Shown: positions 55,335 to 55,474 of the stretch, in pieces
Layout: each line of letters begins with the position of its first letter
Numbering within the stretch: the stretch's first letter is position 1
Origin: Rhodanobacter denitrificans
GTDB lineage: Bacteria; Pseudomonadota; Gammaproteobacteria; Xanthomonadales; Rhodanobacteraceae
DNA: 55,474 nt
Assembly: GCA_017848855.1 (NCBI GenBank)
Contig: JAFIHF010000047.1
Span: 1 to 55,474 of the forward strand
Direction of reading: 5' to 3'
Translations under genes and position numbers: made by a program
The notes under the pieces: generated by a model
Told to the model about the DNA's origin: nothing
Databases searched by the model: none
Seen by the model: the letters and a program-made list of their open reading frames with translations, nothing else

Positions 55335-55474
55335 TGAACCGCTCCGGCTTTCTCGGAGGCTATTTGGTTTGAGTCACGCGGCCTTGGGCAGCGCAGCCTG
55401 TTGCCGATAGTAAGCCGCTTCGGCTTCCGCTGGCGGGATATTCCCGATCGGCCCCAGCAGTCGGTGGTGGTTGA
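55335..55474. mobile_element. End of an IS3-family insertion sequence (partial)
   Basis: The terminal sequence TGAACCGCTCCGGCTTTCTC (from 55335) has the TGAACCGCxCCGG look of IS3-group ends and is followed by the transposase gene's 3' end. The element continues past the right edge. Confidence 0.7.
55374..55474 (-). CDS. IS3-family transposase OrfB C-terminus (partial)
   Basis: The last 33 codons only, reading NHHRLLGPIGNIPPAEAEAA then YYRQQAALPKAA and stop. The (N)xRRLxxPIGxIPPAEAEAxYY pattern is the characteristic end of IS3-type DDE transposases. The rest lies beyond the window. Confidence 0.9.
   Translation of the reverse strand, partial: NHHRLLGPIGNIPPAEAEAAYYRQQAALPKAA

Overview
The window is very GC-rich, densely coding chromosomal DNA from a gammaproteobacterium, most likely a Xanthomonadales member close to Rhodanobacteraceae. 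This placement is inferred from the FHS sugar transporter and TonB receptor glycan locus, the PhoP/PhoQ pair with a PepSY protein, and REP-type palindromes beginning GTAGGAGCGC. No 16S gene is present. Both window edges are cut inside insertion sequences: an IS4-like transposase start at the left and an IS3-family transposase end at the right.

Layout. 1-3985: transposase fragment, then a three-gene phosphorelay on the minus strand (CHASE3-type kinase, single-domain response regulator, hybrid regulator/kinase). 4095-23866: a glycan-degradation locus. It holds two GH92 alpha-mannosidases, a GH125 exo-alpha-1,6-mannosidase, a GH3 beta-xylosidase/glucosidase with a PA14 insert, a GH2 beta-mannosidase, a TonB receptor, and a lacI - FHS transporter - fructokinase - mannose isomerase operon. 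The GH2-GH3-GH125-GH92 order matches the described Xanthomonas campestris plant N-glycan cluster (NixI GH3, NixJ GH125, NixK GH92). Four copies of one near-palindrome, ATTTNGATCGWTCYAW, sit before each transcription unit of the locus and imply a single LacI-family regulon. Inferred flow: TonB-dependent import, periplasmic trimming, import of free mannose, isomerisation to fructose, phosphorylation to fructose-6-phosphate.

24116-30251: a membrane-anchored serine hydrolase, ssb, then kdpE and kdpD. 30261-36230: kdpC, a TorF-like porin, a 64-residue ORF, kdpB, kdpA, kdpF and another 30-residue membrane peptide, so kdpB and kdpC are separated by foreign material and a REP-like repeat. 36495-39499: ispB, a Nudix hydrolase, a 770-base repeat-filled gap, and tpx. 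39551-43046: an oxygen/NO-related group (CopD-like membrane protein, NnrS, FNR regulator, ferredoxin-NADP reductase). 43220-49706: dusA, PepSY-phoP-phoQ, a small secreted protein, birA, coaX and a SPOR protein.

49731-55474: a tRNA-Thr followed by sequence of different character, namely a gene-poor scar, an unrecognised 1243-residue protein ending in a PD-(D/E)XK-like nuclease motif, a DUF6216-like membrane protein and an IS3 element. This looks like the start of a genomic island. The large nuclease-tailed protein is the best candidate in the window for an undescribed, possibly defensive, function.
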